64,000 bases of DNA from Buchananella sp. 14KM1171 (GCF_041380365.1 NZ_CP159981.1:992001-1056000); one strand, 5' to 3'. Shown: positions 36,418-46,318, numbered from the stretch's first letter. The notes: a model not told the origin generated them from the letters alone. Program-made: numbers and translations.

Positions 36418-36602
36418 CTTGCCACGGCCCCTCCCGCTCCGCCTCCGGGGCGCACCTGCGCCCATCCGGGCGCCCCGCGCACAAAACGACCCGTCCCCTG
36501 AGCGTTTTTGCCCTGAAACAGCAATTTCACTCACGTGATTGCACTGTTGGGCGGCTTTCCATATGCTGAACCCACACTTTGTCCAGCGACAGGGAGTCAA
36601 AG

Positions 36603-39600
36603 ATGCCTCAACGTTCCCGTGCCCGCCTTATCGCGGGTTCCGCCGCGGTAGCGCTCATCGCTTCGGCGATGCTCGCGCCAGCCGCCCTAGCAGATGAGGG
36701 GGTGGGTGAGGTAACGCCTTCGGCTGCCGAAGTGGTCCCCGACGCGTACACCTACACCCGTGTCCCTCACACTCAGCTCACCGCTGTCTCCGCCGACTCT
36801 GAAGAACTCACCGGCGAGGGCGCCAACGGCGCCAAGGAGAAGGCCGTAGACGGTGACAACGACACCTACTGGCACACCAAGTGGGCGAACGTTAACCCGG
36901 TCCCGGCTCCGCCGCACGAGATCGTGATCAAGGTCGGCGAGGCCGGCGGCATCCAGAACATTGGCAAGATCGACGTCGTTCCGCGCCAGTCTTCCAACGC
37001 CTCTGGCCGCACCCACGAGTGGCAGCTGTTCTACTCGGTGTCTGACGACATCCAGAACTCCGCCAACTGGGAGGAGATCGCCTCCGGCGCTTGGGCGGAG
37101 GACCACCCCAACCGTCTGCAGACCAAGTCCATCATTCTGCCGCGTCTGATCACCGCCACCCACTTCAAGTTCGTGGCCAAGTCCTCTTGGGGCGGTAAGG
37201 AAGGCTCCACCGAGAACGTCACCTCCATGGGTGAGTTCATCCCCTACACCGCCACCGGCGACCCAGAGCCGGAGCCCAGCAGCTCCGCCACCACGCCCGG
37301 TACGCCCGAGGGCCCCGGCACCCTGCCGGCCGTTCCCGCCGGCGTCAAGGTGATCGAGGACTCCAAGCTCAAGGTTGAGCTGGACCCGACCCTGCCCTAC
37401 GTGCGTAACTACACGGACAAGGCCTCCACGCAGCAGATGCGCGGCAAGATCGGTAACGCCCCGGTCACCGTTCGCCTGAACAACGGCTCCTCCACCGTCA
37501 CCGCCACCGTCGGCGCTCCGGTCGCCACCGCCACCTCGGTGCGCTACCCGCTGACCTTCACTGGCGGCACCATGGACGTGGTCTACACCCTCGCCGACGG
37601 CGTGGTCACCATGACCCTGGAGAACGTGGCTGCCTCTACCGGCTCCCCCAAGATCACCTCCGTGGAGATGCCCACGCTGGACCTGGTCTCCGCCGTCGCC
37701 GCCCAGGACGGCGCCGCCCTGGCGCTCGCCCGCCTGGACGTGAACCGTGACAACACGGGCCGCACCGACGAGTTCATCGCCATCAACGGCTCTGCTCGCC
37801 TGTACGAGCAGCGTGGCTCCACCTACGCCTTCGCCAACACCGGTGGCGTTGCTGCCGCGCTGGAGACCAACGCGATCGTCGACGACAAGCGCGAGGACGG
37901 CACCACGCACGTCTCCCACATGGACCTCAACCGCTGGTACTCCTCCGTGCGCGCCGCTGAGGGCGCCCGCTTCGGTACCATCCGCGCCGGTTCCTTCACC
38001 GTGGAGTCCCAGTTCGCCGAGGACGGCCTGGCCACCCACTCCAAGCTGACCCCGAAGACCAAGGCCGAGTGGGCGCCGTTCGTGAAGGTTGCCTTCGCCG
38101 CCGACCAGAACAACGACACCAAGGTTGACTGGCAGGACTCCGCGATCCGCTACCGTGACATCGACATCGAGGCCCGTGGTAGCGAGAAGGTCGCCACCAC
38201 GGTCATCACCCGCATCCCGTTCAACATCGTCTCCCAGGCCACGCACCCGTTCCTGAAGACGCTGGACGACACCAAGCGCGTGGCCCTGGCCACCGACTTC
38301 CTGGGCCAGCAGGCCATGCTGAAGGGTTACCAGGCTGAGGGTCACGACGCGGCCCACCCGGACTACGGAGGCAACTACAACTTCCGCGCCGGTGGCCTGG
38401 AGGACATCAACAAGCTGGCTGCGGAGGCGGAGAAGTTCAACACCTCCATCGGTGTGCACGTCAACGTCACCGAGCAGTACCCGGAGGCCCGCAACTTCGC
38501 CGACACCCCGTACCACATGAACAGCCGTGGCTGGAACTGGATGAACCAGTCCTGGTACATCAACGGCCGTGTTGACCTGGGTTCCGGCAAGGTGCTCAAG
38601 CGCTTCCAGCAGTTCCGCGACGAGGCGCACCGCAACCTGGACTGGCTCTACATCGACGTCTTCTACGACTTTGGTTGGAAGGCTGACCGCCTGGCCCGTG
38701 AGCTCAACGCTCAGGGTTGGCGCGTGGGCTCGGAGTGGTCCGACAAGTTCGAGCGCATCTCCATCTGGTCCCACTGGGCCAACGACGAGAAGTACGGTGG
38801 CAAGGCGAACAAGGGTATTAACTCCCAGATCATTCGCTTCATCGACAACTCCAACAAGGACAACTTCAACCCGCACCCGCTGCTGGGCTACTCCCAGGTC
38901 AAGGACTTCGAGGGTTGGACCGGTAAGGTCGACTGGAACGTCTTCTACAGCAACATCTGGGAGAACAACCTGCCGGTGAAGTTCCTGCAGCTTTCCCCGA
39001 TCATGAAGTGGGACGACGCTGCCGGCCGTATCACCTTCAAGAACGGCACCGTTGCTTCCGGCGCTTCCGGCCTGACCGGCAACTTCAACTCCGGTAGCGG
39101 CACCACCTTCACCTACGACGGTGCCGAGGTGCTGCGCGGCACCAAGTACCTGCTGCCGTGGACCGACAACGGCACCGCGCAGGGCGCCAAGCGTCTGTAC
39201 CACTTCAACCCGGAGGGTGGCTCCACCACCTGGACCCTGACCGACGCGTGGAAGACCCAGACCTCCCTGAAGCTGTACAAGCTGACGGACCAGGGCCGCG
39301 TCGAGGTGCGCGACCTGCCGGTTTCCGCCACCAAGACGGTCACGATCGAGGCGGAGGCCAACCAGCCTTACGTCATCTACCCCTCCACCAGCCTGCCGAC
39401 GCCGGTTGCGCCCGAGTGGGGTAAGCACTCCATGATCAAGGACCCGGGCTTCAACTCGAACGCCCTGACCGACTACGAGACCACCGGTAACGTCTCCGTC
39501 GCCAAGAACGACCGCGCTCAGTACGTTGCCAAGCTCGGCGAGGGCGCCTCTTCGCTGGCGCAGAAGCTGAACAACAACCAGGCCCTGCCGGCCGGCACCT

Positions 39601-42416
39601 ACGACGTGTGGGCTTACGTCCAGATCGGCGAGAACGCCGCTCCTGGCGTCCGCCCGGTCAAGCTGTCCGTCTCCGGCGCCGGCGTCACTGCGGGCAAGTA
39701 CCAGGAGAAGGTTGGCGAGGTTCCCACCACCAGCCTGTCCCAGACCACGGCCCTGAACGCCACCGCGTCTGACCAGAAGTTCCGCTACTACTACCAGCGC
39801 GCTCGCGTCATCTTCAAGACCGACGGTTCCGCCCCGGTGACCTTCAAGGTTGAGGCCGGCGACGGCGCGACCCCGGTTTACGTGGACGACCTGCGTATCG
39901 TGAAGTTCACCGAGCCGAACGACAAGGCCCCGACGGACAAGACCATCCTGTTCGAGGACTTCGAGCACACCGACACCGGTTACTGGCCGTTCGTCACCGG
40001 TCCCGCCCAGGGCGGCGACGCGCGCACCCAGCTGTCTCGCCTGAACGCCCCCTTCACCCAGAAGGGCTGGAACCCGGGCAACTACGGCGCTAACGGCAAG
40101 CTGGTGGACGACGTTCTGGACGGCGAGTGGTCCCTGAAGCTCCACGAGGAGAACCAGGGCCTAGTCCTGAAGACCACGCAGCAGTCCATGCCGTTCAAGG
40201 CGGGCAAGCGCTACCGCGTGTCCTTCGACTACCAGAACGGTATTGCCCCGTACTACAAGTTCGTGGTCGGTTACGACTCCGCCCGCCAGGGCGCTCGCCC
40301 GAACCAGACCATCCTGGACCAGGTTGCCCTGCCGGTGAAGCAGACCACTACCACCTTCTCCCACGAGTTCGTGGCCGGTGGCTGTGGCGCCTACTTCGTG
40401 GGTATCGACTCCCTGGGTGGTGCTCCGCTGCAGTCTGACCTGATCATCGACAACCTGCGTGTCGAGGAGCTGGGCAACGCCACCGAGGTGCCGCCGTGCG
40501 CCGCTGCGGACATCCGTCTGCCGCAGGGCACCGTCTCCCTGGTTGGTGGCGAGACCGGCAAGGTCTACACCGCGATCACCAACAACGAGTCTGTGGCGAT
40601 CACCAACATCAAGCACACCCTGACGGCCCCCGAGGGCTGGACGGTTGCTGCTACCGGTTCCTCCACCTACCCGGTCGAGGTTGCCTCCCTGGCTCCGGGC
40701 GAGACCGCCTACGCCGAGTGGAACGTGACCCCGCCGGCCGCCCCGACGGACACCAAGCTGGCCGCCCGTATCGCCTACACCGGCCCGCACGGCGCCACCG
40801 CCGCTACGGCGGAGCGCGCCATGGTGGTGCTGCGCGGCCTGCAGGACGGCAAGAACTGGCTGTCTGACCTGCCGTTCCTGAACGAGATCAACGGCTGGGG
40901 CCCGATCGAGCGCGACCAGGCCAACGGTGAGAACCAGGCCGGCGACGGTCGTCCGCTGAAGATCGGTACCGACCAGACCTTCGCCAAGGGTCTGGGTACC
41001 CACGCCCGCTCCTCCGTGGAGTTCGACCTGGCCGGTCGCTGCACCTCCTTCACCGCGAAGGTCGGTGTGGCCGACTACCAGCAGGCCAAGGGTTCCGTTG
41101 TGTTCGAGGTTTGGGGCGATGGCCGCAAGCTGGCCAACACGGGCCTGCTGACCCGCAGCCTGACCCACAACTTCAACGTGGACATCACCAACGTCAAGCG
41201 TCTGAAGCTGGTGGTCACCGACGGTGGCAACGGTATCGGTAACGACCACGCCAACTGGGGTGAGGCCGCTGTCACCTGTGGCACTGCCCCGTCTCAGGAG
41301 CCGTCGCAGACCCCGTCGCAGACCCCGTCGCAGACCCCGTCGCAGACCCCGTCGCAGACCCCGTCTCAGCAGCCGACCGAGCAGCCGACCGAGCAGCCGA
41401 CCCAGCAGCCGACCCAGCAGCCGACCCAGCAGCCGACCGAGCAGCCGACCCAGCAGCCGACCCAGCAGCCGACCCAGCAGCCGACCCAGCAGCCGACCGA
41501 GCAGCCGTCCGGCCCGGTGGTGGACCGCATCCAGGGCCCGTCCCGCGTGGACACCGCCCTGGCCGTGGCTGCGGACCCGGCGTTCGGCAAGCGCTTCGCG
41601 GTGCTGGCTAACTCGGCCTCCTTCGCCGACGCTCTGTCTGCCGCTCCGCTGGCTGACACCCTGGACGCGCCGGTCCTGCTGACCAACGGCAAGGTGCTCG
41701 AGCCTCGCGTGCTGTCCGCCCTCAAGGCGCGCGGCGTGCAGGAGGTCTACCTAGCTGGTGGCGTCCAGGCCGTCTCCGCTGATGTGGAGAAGGCTCTGCG
41801 TGGCGCGGGCATCTCCGTCCACCGCGTTGCCGGTACGGACCGCTACGCCACGGCTGCCGCGCTCGCTCGCGCCGCCCTGGCGATGAACCCCGACCTGACG
41901 CGTGTCCTGGTTGCCGACGGCAACGACTTCGCTGACGCCGTCTCCGCTTCCGGTGTTTCCGGTCGCGCAAACGCGGTCGTGGTCCTCTCCTCCGGCAACA
42001 AGATCCCTGCGGCCACGAAGAGCTTCCTGGACGGTGCTCAGATGGGTCGTGCGGTGAGCGCGGTCGGTGGCAAGTCCGCTGCGGCGCTGAGGTCCCTGGG
42101 CTTCGTTGAGGGCATCACCTTCAACAGCTACGTCGGTGCTGACCGCTACGAGACCTCCGACGTGGTTGCGACGGGCCTGGGTTCCGGCGCCAAGAACGTT
42201 GTTCTGGCCACCGGCGCGCTGTTCCCCGACTCCCTGGTCGGTGGTGCGCTGGCCAACGAGCGCGACGGCGTGGTGCTGTTGGTGCGTAAGACTCAGGTGC
42301 CGGCTGGTGCCGCCGAGTTCCTGCGCGCGAACAAGCCGACCCGCGTCACCCTGCTGGGTGGCACGGCGTCGATCGCCGAGTCCGTCAAGGCCGAGGTTGA
42401 GCGACTGATCAAGTAA
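36603..42416 (+). CDS. secreted endo-alpha-N-acetylgalactosaminidase (GH101) with cell-wall-binding repeats
   Basis: 1937 aa, secreted enzyme predicted to release Gal-beta-1,3-GalNAc (core-1) from mucin-type O-glycoproteins. Signal peptide residues 1-30, cut after 'APAALA'. About 60-215: F5/8-type carbohydrate-binding domain ('AVDGDNDTYWHTKW'). About 560-810: GH101 catalytic barrel with likely nucleophile Asp685 ('LYIDVFYDFG') and acid/base Glu711 ('VGSEWSD'). About 1305-1400: NEW3-type domain. 1419-1560: NPCBM ('GTHARSSVEFDL'). 1564-1637: tandem QTPS/QQPT linker. 1638-1937: three cell-wall-binding repeats type 2 ('RVAGTDRYATAAALAR'), which attach the protein non-covalently in place of an LPXTG anchor. 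AGGGAG lies 6 nt before the ATG at 36603. Confidence 0.95.
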   Translation: MPQRSRARLIAGSAAVALIASAMLAPAALADEGVGEVTPSAAEVVPDAYTYTRVPHTQLTAVSADSEELTGEGANGAKEKAVDGDNDTYWHTKWANVNPVPAPPHEIVIKVGEAGGIQNIGKIDVVPRQSSNASGRTHEWQLFYSVSDDIQNSANWEEIASGAWAEDHPNRLQTKSIILPRLITATHFKFVAKSSWGGKEGSTENVTSMGEFIPYTATGDPEPEPSSSATTPGTPEGPGTLPAVPAGVKVIEDSKLKVELDPTLPYVRNYTDKASTQQMRGKIGNAPVTVRLNNGSSTVTATVGAPVATATSVRYPLTFTGGTMDVVYTLADGVVTMTLENVAASTGSPKITSVEMPTLDLVSAVAAQDGAALALARLDVNRDNTGRTDEFIAINGSARLYEQRGSTYAFANTGGVAAALETNAIVDDKREDGTTHVSHMDLNRWYSSVRAAEGARFGTIRAGSFTVESQFAEDGLATHSKLTPKTKAEWAPFVKVAFAADQNNDTKVDWQDSAIRYRDIDIEARGSEKVATTVITRIPFNIVSQATHPFLKTLDDTKRVALATDFLGQQAMLKGYQAEGHDAAHPDYGGNYNFRAGGLEDINKLAAEAEKFNTSIGVHVNVTEQYPEARNFADTPYHMNSRGWNWMNQSWYINGRVDLGSGKVLKRFQQFRDEAHRNLDWLYIDVFYDFGWKADRLARELNAQGWRVGSEWSDKFERISIWSHWANDEKYGGKANKGINSQIIRFIDNSNKDNFNPHPLLGYSQVKDFEGWTGKVDWNVFYSNIWENNLPVKFLQLSPIMKWDDAAGRITFKNGTVASGASGLTGNFNSGSGTTFTYDGAEVLRGTKYLLPWTDNGTAQGAKRLYHFNPEGGSTTWTLTDAWKTQTSLKLYKLTDQGRVEVRDLPVSATKTVTIEAEANQPYVIYPSTSLPTPVAPEWGKHSMIKDPGFNSNALTDYETTGNVSVAKNDRAQYVAKLGEGASSLAQKLNNNQALPAGTYDVWAYVQIGENAAPGVRPVKLSVSGAGVTAGKYQEKVGEVPTTSLSQTTALNATASDQKFRYYYQRARVIFKTDGSAPVTFKVEAGDGATPVYVDDLRIVKFTEPNDKAPTDKTILFEDFEHTDTGYWPFVTGPAQGGDARTQLSRLNAPFTQKGWNPGNYGANGKLVDDVLDGEWSLKLHEENQGLVLKTTQQSMPFKAGKRYRVSFDYQNGIAPYYKFVVGYDSARQGARPNQTILDQVALPVKQTTTTFSHEFVAGGCGAYFVGIDSLGGAPLQSDLIIDNLRVEELGNATEVPPCAAADIRLPQGTVSLVGGETGKVYTAITNNESVAITNIKHTLTAPEGWTVAATGSSTYPVEVASLAPGETAYAEWNVTPPAAPTDTKLAARIAYTGPHGATAATAERAMVVLRGLQDGKNWLSDLPFLNEINGWGPIERDQANGENQAGDGRPLKIGTDQTFAKGLGTHARSSVEFDLAGRCTSFTAKVGVADYQQAKGSVVFEVWGDGRKLANTGLLTRSLTHNFNVDITNVKRLKLVVTDGGNGIGNDHANWGEAAVTCGTAPSQEPSQTPSQTPSQTPSQTPSQTPSQQPTEQPTEQPTQQPTQQPTQQPTEQPTQQPTQQPTQQPTQQPTEQPSGPVVDRIQGPSRVDTALAVAADPAFGKRFAVLANSASFADALSAAPLADTLDAPVLLTNGKVLEPRVLSALKARGVQEVYLAGGVQAVSADVEKALRGAGISVHRVAGTDRYATAAALARAALAMNPDLTRVLVADGNDFADAVSASGVSGRANAVVVLSSGNKIPAATKSFLDGAQMGRAVSAVGGKSAAALRSLGFVEGITFNSYVGADRYETSDVVATGLGSGAKNVVLATGALFPDSLVGGALANERDGVVLLVRKTQVPAGAAEFLRANKPTRVTLLGGTASIAESVKAEVERLIK

Positions 42417-42434
42417 CTCTCCTCGAGTTCACTC

Positions 42435-42475
42435 CCGGTGGGGTGGGGCCGCAAGGCTCCACCCCACCGGCCTTT
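42435..42475 (+). terminator. intrinsic terminator of the GH101 gene
   Basis: The stem CCGGTGGGGTGG / CCACCCCACCGG with a 12-nt loop is followed by CCTTTTGT. Confidence 0.9.
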
Positions 42476-42503
42476 TGTCTCCCACGCGCCCACCGCCCCC
42501 ACC

Positions 42504-42596
42504 CTCGCAAATGTGACAACGGGGTACATCCGACCGCTTGGTGCCACGGCACCGGTCGGTCGCATGTACCCCAACCGCACACTTGTACGCTCGGGG
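42504..42596. repeat. intergenic hairpin repeat, copy D
   Basis: Diverged copy of the 107-bp family, starting CTCGCAAATGTGACAAC. The hairpin (42521-42572) is fully formed: GGGGTACAT/ATGTACCCC, CGACCG/CGGTCG and an inner GGTGCC/GGCACC. The inner stem differs from that of the other copies yet still pairs. The region after it to 42770 holds no gene. Confidence 0.8.
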
Positions 42597-42776
42597 GCAA
42601 ACCACCCCGCCACCCCGGCGGGCAACCCCCACCACCACCGCTCCCCACCGCCCGCTGCCTCCACGGCGTCCACCTTCTCCCCCGCCCGCGCGGCACAGGT
42701 TAGGTACGCCGAACCAAATTGCCTGGGGCGGCGAAATTGCTCCCCCAATTCGGTGGAGATAACGCCAAACTCCCCC

Positions 42777-42782
42777 TAGACT
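42777..42782 (+). promoter_or_regulatory. -10 box TAGACT of the cupin gene
   Basis: Lies 36 bp before the ATG, giving a leader of about 30 nt that contains ACAGGAGGAAAG. The -35 region is weak. Confidence 0.5.
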
Positions 42783-42818
42783 GGACTTAGCCCATTTTTT
42801 GAGTCAACAGGAGGAAAG

Positions 42819-43244
42819 ATGGCTTACTACATCGGCCCGGACGCCGGCAAGCAGCCCATGGTCACCGACATCGAGAAGATGACCAAGGACAACGACAAGT
42901 TCCGCGTCACCGTCTGGACCGGCGAGCACCTGCAGCTCACGGTCATGTCCATCCCGGTCGGCGGCGACATCGGCCTGGAGGTCCACGAGGGTGTCGACCA
43001 GTTCCTGCGCATCGAGGCCGGTAAGGGCCGCTGCGAGATGGGCCTGACCGAGGACAACCTGGACTTCGTGCGCGAGGTCGAGGACGACGACGTGATCCTG
43101 GTCCCCACCGGCTACTGGCACAACATCACCAACATCGGCGACGAGCCGCTCAAGCTCTACACCCTGTACGGTCCGGCCGACCACGTGGCCGGCACGGTGC
43201 ACGACACCCAGGCCGACGCCGAGGCCGACCCGAACGAGCACTGA
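42819..43244 (+). CDS. cupin-domain protein
   Basis: 141 aa, one small beta-barrel. The metal-ligand motifs are 'GGDIGLEVHEGVDQFLRIEAGKG' (here with E-x-H-x4-Q-x2-R-x-E, G(X)5HXH-like) and 'ILVPTGYWHNITNIGDEPLKLYTLYGP'. Family members range from sugar isomerases to metal-dependent oxidases; this one is most like the free-standing cupins annotated as possible mannose-6-phosphate-isomerase-type proteins, function unproven. AGGAGGAAAG precedes the ATG. Terminators on both sides make it monocistronic. Confidence 0.85.
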   Translation: MAYYIGPDAGKQPMVTDIEKMTKDNDKFRVTVWTGEHLQLTVMSIPVGGDIGLEVHEGVDQFLRIEAGKGRCEMGLTEDNLDFVREVEDDDVILVPTGYWHNITNIGDEPLKLYTLYGPADHVAGTVHDTQADAEADPNEH

Positions 43245-43267
43245 TCGCTCGCATCTAGGCGTCAAAT

Positions 43268-43308
43268 CCGCCGCCCTTCCGCGCTGGGAGGGCGGCGGTC
43301 CCCTTTTT
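43268..43308 (+). terminator. intrinsic terminator of the cupin gene
   Basis: The stem CCGCCGCCCT / AGGGCGGCGG with an 11-nt loop is followed by TCCCCTTTTT. Confidence 0.9.
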
Positions 43309-43445
43309 CGCGCCGCCTCTCGCTCCCCCCAACCGGCCGCCTCCCCCTCCCTCTCAACCGGCCGCAGCCCGGCCGATTCCCGCCTTAGCGTGCTGCCCAC
43401 TACCCGGCGCGGCGGTATCGTGGGCGCTGGCAAGGAGGCGATGTG

Positions 43446-44750
43446 ATGATGACGCGCGAGCCGCTGACGTGGATGGCGGATGGGACGCTGAAGCAGGTCA
43501 ATCCGTTCTCTGGTACGCAGGTGTGGACGGTGCCGGGGCGGGGGAACCGCCCGATCGGCCGCCCGCCGGCGGTGAGCGAGCCGCTGGGACCTGACGCCCA
43601 CACGGCCACCTGCGCGTTCTGTTCGGACCGCACCGCGCAGACCCCGCCGGAGAAGACCCGCCTGCACGCCGGCGAGCTGGTGCGCGGCGCCGATCCCGCG
43701 CTGGCGGCCCTGCCGGCCGATTTTCGGCGCATCCCCAACCTGTTTGAGATCGTTTCCTTCGATTACTGGCGCCGCAATTACGACTTTGGATTGGACGACG
43801 CTGCCGCCGCCCGCCAGGAGCAGTGGTTGGCTGACCCGCTGGGACGCGAGCGCGTGGCCGGTGTGGTTGAGGCCAAGCTGCGCGCCGCCGGGGCGAGCGG
43901 AGCGGAGGCGGACTGGGAGCGGCTGGATGAGCGGGCGCGCCGGGAGCTTTCCGCCCCGTTCTTCGGGGGCAGCCACGACGTGATCGTGGCCCGCCGCCAC
44001 TACACGGACGAAGCCACCACCACGGCTGACCTGGCCAGTTGCGGCACGCTCAGCCCGGCCGAGCACCGCGACTACGTGGCCATCACGGTGGACGCGCTGC
44101 GGGACCTGTACGCCTCGAACCGCTACGTGCGCTACGTGCAGGTGTTCCAGAACTGGCTGGCGCCGGCGGGCGCGAGCTTTGACCACCTGCACAAGCAGCT
44201 GGTCGGCATCGACGAGCGCGGCGGGAACATCGAGTTGGAGATCGCCCAGGCGCACGCCAACCCGAACCTGTACAACGACTGGGGCGTGAACTATGCCCAC
44301 CGACACAACCTGATGGTGGCCGCCAACGAGCACGCGGTGGCATTCGCGGGCTTTGGGCACCGCTACCCGTCCCTGGAGGTCTATTCCAGAAGCTCGGCCA
44401 CCTTCCCCTGGGAGGTGAGCGCTGCGGAGCGCGACGCGATGAGCGACCTGCTGCACGCCCTACACGCCGCCGCCGGCGCACACCTGCCCAGCAACGAGGA
44501 GTGGCACCACCAGCCCCCGGATGCGATCACGCCAATGCCCTGGCGCGTGGTGATCAAGTGGCGCGTCTCCACCCTGGCGGGATTCGAGGGTGGCTCGAAG
44601 ATCAACACAAATACCATCGACCCGTTCACGCTACGCGACCGGGTCACGGCCGCCCTGCGGGAGCTGCGCGAGCGCGGCGCGATCGCCAACCTGGCCATCG
44701 CCGAGGAGGTTTCGCTGCCGGTTAATCCGCTCGCGTATCTGCGCAGCTAG
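43446..44750 (+). CDS. DUF4921 protein, galactose-1-phosphate uridylyltransferase-like
   Basis: 434 aa. A Cys pair 'CAFCSDRTAQTPPEKTRL' and 'FRRIPNLFEIVSFDYWRRNYDFG' open the protein, and 'VQVFQNWLAPAGASFDHLHKQLVG' carries the G-A-S-x2-H-x-H-x-Q-like motif of HIT/GalT nucleotidyl transferases. A second GalT-like half follows ('EEWHHQPPDA'). It is probably a nucleotidyl transferase or phosphorylase on a sugar nucleotide; the substrate is unknown. AAGGAGG (43432-43438) favours ATG 43446 (or 43449). A one-mismatch dispersed motif lies at 43796. Confidence 0.8.
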   Translation: MMTREPLTWMADGTLKQVNPFSGTQVWTVPGRGNRPIGRPPAVSEPLGPDAHTATCAFCSDRTAQTPPEKTRLHAGELVRGADPALAALPADFRRIPNLFEIVSFDYWRRNYDFGLDDAAAARQEQWLADPLGRERVAGVVEAKLRAAGASGAEADWERLDERARRELSAPFFGGSHDVIVARRHYTDEATTTADLASCGTLSPAEHRDYVAITVDALRDLYASNRYVRYVQVFQNWLAPAGASFDHLHKQLVGIDERGGNIELEIAQAHANPNLYNDWGVNYAHRHNLMVAANEHAVAFAGFGHRYPSLEVYSRSSATFPWEVSAAERDAMSDLLHALHAAAGAHLPSNEEWHHQPPDAITPMPWRVVIKWRVSTLAGFEGGSKINTNTIDPFTLRDRVTAALRELRERGAIANLAIAEEVSLPVNPLAYLRS

Positions 44751-44797
44751 CTGAACCGGCTACCTGGCGCCTGGCGCGGGGTGGTTCGGGCCGTTCC

Positions 44798-45961
44798 TCA
44801 GGCGCGCGCCAGCCGCGAACCGGCCAACTGGTAGCGCAGAGGGCCCTGCGGGTGGAACAGCGCCCAGCACCGGTGGGGCAGGATCGTGCCCAGCGAACGC
44901 AGACGGGAGCGCCGTTTGACCAGCGCCTCCGTCTGGTCCCGGCTGGACTGCCCCGTACTGAGTGCCTTGATCAGGGCCCATTCGTTTCGCGACAGGCAGG
45001 CTGCGGCCCCGGGGTCCAGGCTGAGCACCCATCTAGTCTTCTGCGCCAACTCCGCCACTGACTGCTCATCCCACCCGAGCGTTAGGCGCTTGATGGCGAC
45101 GTCGGGCAGGTTTTGCCGCAGCAGCTTTACTAACAGCGAGCGCCGTTGTGCCTTGTTGCGCATCCACGGCTGGGTGGGGGCAAGCAGCTCGTCCAGGTAC
45201 TTCAGGTCCTCGCCTACCGGACGGTCCGTGGTGGTGGCGCGTACCTTCTGGTCGTCGTGCACTAGGTAGCCCGGGGGCCCAAAGGCGAAAGCCACCTTGA
45301 AGCCGCCAAACCAGAATCGGGTGGCGAACAGGATGTCCTCCCCCGTGGGCACGCCCTCCGGGAAGCGCTGCTCCCCCAGGGCCGTTCTCCGTATGAGCCC
45401 GAGGGCAGACATGCGGTAGACCAGCCGATCGCGCACGCCGTCTAGGTGCTTCCTTCTGTTCAGCCTGACCGGCGGGGTGGGGGCGTTGGTGCCATCTGGC
45501 TCGACTCGGTTTGCCAACACGTAGTCGAATGGCCCGTCGGGGGCGTTGGCCCATTCCACCCACCGGTCGATGGTGCCGGGTTCAAACGTGTCATCTGAGC
45601 CAAGCAGGCTCACAAACTCTGCCGTGGCGGCATCAAAGCCAGCGTTCATGGGGCCAGCTGGGCTGGCTATCCCGTCCATGTGGGACAACAGCAAGACACG
45701 CGGATCCTGCGCCCACTCTCCCAGAGATTGCTGGATCAAGGCAGGCTCGATGTTGTGGGCCACCACGATCGCTCGTGTGGGAGTGGAGTTGCCCGTCAGC
45801 ACGGAGGCGACGGCTCGGGCGATGGGGCGCTCAGCGCGGTGCACGGCGATGACCACGTCCACGAGCGGGCGGGCCCCGCCGGTCGCGTCCTGCGCCCGCC
45901 GCGCCTGCCTGGGCGCATCTGCCCGGGTGGGGACGGACCGGGAATCTGCCTGCTCCTGCAT
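44798..45961 (-). CDS. glycosyltransferase family 2
   Basis: 387 aa, GT-A fold. 'PLVDVVIAVHRAERPIARAVASVL' starts the Rossmann-like half, 'PMNAGFDAATAEFVSLLGSDDTFEP' supplies the DXD-equivalent 'SDD', and 'EDILFATRFWFGG' is the catalytic 'ED' motif. The C-terminal 150 residues are a helical, Arg-rich tail with no recognised domain. ATG 45961 is preferred over an ATG at 46102 because GGAGGGGAG lies 7 nt upstream, and the extra 47 residues look non-coding. It is a lone gene; acceptor unknown. Confidence 0.85.
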   Translation of the reverse strand: MQEQADSRSVPTRADAPRQARRAQDATGGARPLVDVVIAVHRAERPIARAVASVLTGNSTPTRAIVVAHNIEPALIQQSLGEWAQDPRVLLLSHMDGIASPAGPMNAGFDAATAEFVSLLGSDDTFEPGTIDRWVEWANAPDGPFDYVLANRVEPDGTNAPTPPVRLNRRKHLDGVRDRLVYRMSALGLIRRTALGEQRFPEGVPTGEDILFATRFWFGGFKVAFAFGPPGYLVHDDQKVRATTTDRPVGEDLKYLDELLAPTQPWMRNKAQRRSLLVKLLRQNLPDVAIKRLTLGWDEQSVAELAQKTRWVLSLDPGAAACLSRNEWALIKALSTGQSSRDQTEALVKRRSRLRSLGTILPHRCWALFHPQGPLRYQLAGSRLARA

Positions 45962-46162
45962 CCCTAAACTCCCCTCCACGGTCGGATCGGCACCATGCGC
46001 CAACTGTCTTGAACCCTCGCCTGGCAAAGGACTCGTGGTACTGATCCGGCGGGTCGCCGCGAACCGCTCCGAATACCGTTGCCGGGCTGTGCCTACTCTC
46101 ATCCCGTGTTAGGTATTTCCCTGCGACTGTGACGGCGCGCAGTCACTACCAAGGCCTGACGA

Positions 46163-46168
46163 AGTCTA
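46163..46168 (-). promoter_or_regulatory. -10 box TAGACT upstream of the GT2 gene
   Basis: On the minus strand TAGACT lies about 200 bp before ATG 45961, giving a long leader (45962-46160) in which I see no riboswitch or gene. The rest of the 45962-46318 gap is featureless apart from a short GACTG/CAGTC dyad at 46127-46145. Confidence 0.4.
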
Positions 46169-46318
46169 TCAATGCCACCTGGCGGGCAAGGATTGGGCGC
46201 GGGTCTTGCTGGCTCCGACCACCTGGTGAGCGGCTCCTCACGGTCTGGCCAGCCTTCCGCACAGCGGGCAGCCCTGGCTGGGCACGCCGCCGCTCGATGC
46301 CCCTGCGCCCTATTGCGG

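Noticed and set aside
36687-40145. A 1152-codon open frame on the minus strand inside the GH101 gene
   Set aside because: Composition is Val/Gly/Leu/Arg-rich with no motif, and the sense strand encodes a clear enzyme.
45962-46102. N-terminal extension of the GT2 protein from ATG 46102
   Set aside because: A strong ribosome-binding site precedes ATG 45961, and the extra 47 residues lack glycosyltransferase similarity.
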